A stretch of 64,000 nt of DNA. Source: Scleromitrula shiraiana. Its lineage: Eukaryota; Ascomycota; Leotiomycetes; Helotiales; Sclerotiniaceae. A model generated the notes under the pieces. The model was given only the letters and a program-made list of their open reading frames with translations. It was not told the origin of the DNA and searched no databases. Where the stretch lies: contig JABELC010000002.1 of assembly GCA_028455995.1 (NCBI GenBank), forward strand, positions 1,426,001-1,490,000. Reading direction: 5' to 3'. The position numbers and the translations under genes were made by a program. This document shows positions 61,209 to 64,000 of this stretch, one piece after another; position 1 is the stretch's first letter; every line of letters begins with the position of its first letter.

Positions 61209-64000
61209 CATTTCCACATTCAAGAGTCCCCTCCCCGTATAAAAACACACCATCTAACTTGAGATGTTAGTATAAAATTGATCCTTATTAGACTCCCTCC
61301 AATCACCACTAATAGTATACATGTTTTTATCAACAAGCGAAGCCAATTCCATACACCGCTACGCGAGGACAAATGTACTAATCGTTATGAGAATGATTTT
61401 CCTCTTCACTAAATTCTCTTCCCCTCTTTAAATCTATAGCCAGGAAGAGGGAAGGTGGAATTAGATATTAGGTGTTTAGCCCGAGCTAGTAATTTGTTTT
61501 TGGATCTACTAAGCAAGAGAATGTATTCTTGGTGCTTGGTAGGAAAGCAAAGGTGATTGGTCTAGACGGGAAGTCTACTGTGTATAATTAAATAACATGC
61601 GTATAACTCGAATTGGCATCATTAATAGATAATTATACAGTTAGTTATTACTAACTTGGCGATATATTATTCATTTCAAGCTAGCTGCTAGCTAATAAGA
61701 TACTAATTACTAGCAATCGTTAAATTCCAGATTAGTCGCCCGTTGTTAGGGATTAGTGATCAGTAAGTAGAAAAACGTTCATATGCTCCTTTTTCGCTAG
61801 GCTGGGATGGCGTGGCGTGAGGTTGAATGTATAGTAGATATAGAGATTAAACTAATAGTTTAGTGGATCTGAGTTTTGATCGATGGCTGGATTGATTGGG
61901 TTGATTGGCTGGTTAGAAAGTGGTGAGTGAGTTTTGTGTTATTTGTAATAGGGAGGGAGATATATATAGAGAGAGAGAGATATAGAGAAATAGGAAGATA
62001 TCATTGTTATGATGGAGATTGTTGGAGACAAATAGATACTTGTCCAAGTAGTATAGTGTAGATGGATTCGCAAGTAGATGTGAAATAGTTTGCTAGGAGG
62101 TGAGGTCGAGAATGAGAGATGTTTCTTTATGTTGTTGATTAGCATCGCAGCTACAAATTGAACTCGGCCACTGAAACATTTGCGTATAGTGCTGATAAAG
62201 AGTGTCAATGTTGAATCTAGGTGTTATGTACAAAATAGTTTCAATACCCAAATTGATAATTGCAAAAATGGAAGATATGTTATTGCAAAAAGCCGTGACT
62301 GGGATGACACCCGAAGAAATGAATATGTCGCGATGTTATACAAGTGGATTAGTTATAATAGGAAGGTTCAAAGAATTTGCTGGCAAGTTGCTGTTGGGCT
62401 AGCACTGGCAAAAAAGTTTGGTGGGGGAGCCCAGATGATATAACATGTCTAGAGCTTTAAGAATGTATTTTAGTGCGGCTACTCATGCAATAGATAGAGA
62501 TATCAATCTACTTTAGGTCAAAAAGAGCAGGAGGGGTATGAGAGTATACAAACAAGGAGGATCATTGGGAGAAAAGCGTGGGTGGCAGGTGGTGGTAAAT
62601 GAAGGAGGATGGGAGGAGGAGTGTTGAGGTATGAGCAAAGCCGGGTAAAGGTACAGAGAGCTTGCTTGGTATGTACGTATAGGATTTCTAAAAAAAGAGG
62701 AAAACGAGAAGGTAGTGCTACTCCGGTTCTCTCTACACAAAAAAGGTCCCACAAAAGACAAAAAGAAACATACAACAGTGGGGATTCGCTGGTGGTCACC
62801 CACCCAACTACTAATCCACCGATTCAAGGCTTGTGTATGGCAGAGCGGACGGGATGCCCAATTCTCCTTGATCTATGGTCGTATGTGGGAAGAAATACGT
62901 TGTTTTGAAATATGTATGAAGATGAGTTTACTGTAGATAAACCCCTGTAAGGAATCGAAAATATTGAAAATGTATATTGGAACTAAAGGTCGTGCTATGC
63001 AGATATTAGAGTGTAGAAGTGTTTATCATTGCATATAAATCGCGTGTTAAAGAGGGGCAGGTGTCTCTGTGTGTGTGTGTAACAGGGGTTTGTGACAGCC
63101 TCACTTCGATGCCAATGAAAACTTCATAAGTTCAGATAGATCGTCGGAACGATCTTTCCTTATTCTTAGCATGGCATTGAGATGATAATATCAAATCAAT
63201 TAAAAACATTAGAGATCTTACAATTGAGACCGTTGCTAGAAGATCGTTGGTCTAGATGCATAATCAGAACATCCCTCCTTCGGAATTTGTTAGCCGGATG
63301 CTTAAAATGATTGCATCTACCAATGCTGTCGTCCCTAAGGCGTTTCCCGTTGAATTCTATGTGACAATATCGTACATGAGCCGAAAATGTTATGTTGCAG
63401 CACTTGCCACTCTCCTGAAACATACCTGCAAGCCAGAAGGCCGAGTCATCTTCTAGACCCTGCCTCACGCTTGACGATTCCCAACAAAAATTTCAGAGAA
63501 AATACTGCTAGGGCCCTTGCCTCGACCGGACAATCGCCATATACGCAATCATACATGGCGTCGATATATGGGGAAATAGTGGAACGATTAAAGATGGGGT
63601 AAAACTCTAAGAAATTTGAGCAATAGCCCAATATAGGGTTATGCTAGTGCTGGTGGCGGCGAGGAAAGCAGCTCAACCCCCAAGAGAGCAGGGAACTATT
63701 GGAGTATTGCTGCGTCTCGGATGATCGGCTAATGTCTATCCTTGTGGTTTAGAGCGGCATGTCGAAACTAAGGTTGGGCCTATATTCTAGCATTGGTTAC
63801 CGCCGAACCTCAAGCGGGAAAGCCACCATCAACGCGTTCTACCAAGGGTAGCTTAAATTGGCATGCATACTTGTCGAGAGTCTAGACTTTCGACCATAGC
63901 CCCCAACTTGCATAGATCGAGATAGGCCTAGGAGCTTGCTGGAGCTGAGAATGAATAAGAGATTAGAATTATCACAACTCCGGGTTATATCCCAACCGTG

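Larger units (their letters stand above)
58691..64000. other. Gene-poor right end, no supported gene
   Basis: Over 5 kb apart from microsatellites. Short frames at 62,202-62,402 (plus, 66 codons, containing KAVTGMTPEEMNMSRCYTSG), 62,180-62,443 and 63,256-63,456 (plus, 66 codons) have no recognised similarity and no splice partners I could find. GC content is close to that of the gene space, so this is not RIP-type heterochromatin. A (GA)n tract sits at about 61,960-61,985 and a (GT)n at about 63,068-63,080. Confidence 0.5.

Noticed and set aside
63256..63456. 66-codon plus frame near the right end
   Set aside because: No recognisable motif, no splice partner and only chance length; mentioned but not called as a gene.

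Overview
The window looks like a nuclear contig from a filamentous ascomycete. Genes carry short spliceosomal introns (about 46-110 nt) with GTRNGT-type donors and CTAA-type branch points. Proteins include fungal types such as DUF1996+WSC, CBM1 and RGS-LOV, and repeats show heavy C-to-T / G-to-A decay like repeat-induced point mutation (RIP). The gene set and the split into AT-rich and GC-balanced blocks fit a leotiomycete, perhaps Sclerotiniaceae (inference from family content only).

Region 1 (1-19,597) is an AT-rich, gene-free heterochromatic block. A tandem satellite with a unit of about 138-150 bp, each unit carrying an inverted repeat around TATATCGGGTCAA, fills 1-3364 and 17,655-19,597. 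It is interrupted by an LTR retrotransposon (3365-17,654; 159-bp LTRs; target duplication GTTTC), which itself holds a second one (8615-16,242; 154-bp LTRs; target duplication GTTTG). Both are destroyed by transition mutations, in blocks that are strongly strand-asymmetric.

Region 2 (19,598-29,181) begins abruptly with a broken nitronate-monooxygenase-like fragment. It then holds a LigB/DODA-type dioxygenase, a long non-coding stretch with a tandem duplication, a minisatellite and an (ATC)n tract, an Mpv17/Sym1 gene, and a zone of unresolved coding fragments.

Region 3 (29,182-57,881) is ordinary gene space. In order it holds a DUF3445 heme-dependent N-demethylase-like protein, NAF1, ALG9, a broken CBM1 secreted protein, EXO5, an F-box/TM protein, a broken secreted beta-propeller, a DUF1996+WSC secreted protein, an RGS-LOV photoreceptor, a tRNA-Ser(AGA), an FAD monooxygenase and a single-pass membrane SH3 protein.

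Region 4 (57,882-64,000) has no convincing gene and is rich in microsatellites.

The genes are a mix of housekeeping functions (snoRNP assembly, N-glycosylation, mitochondrial DNA exonuclease, mitochondrial membrane protein), secreted or wall-related proteins (two of them pseudogenes) and light/G-protein signalling. There is no sign of a biosynthetic cluster. Exon boundaries were worked out by hand from frame, splice consensus and family similarity; no database search was possible.
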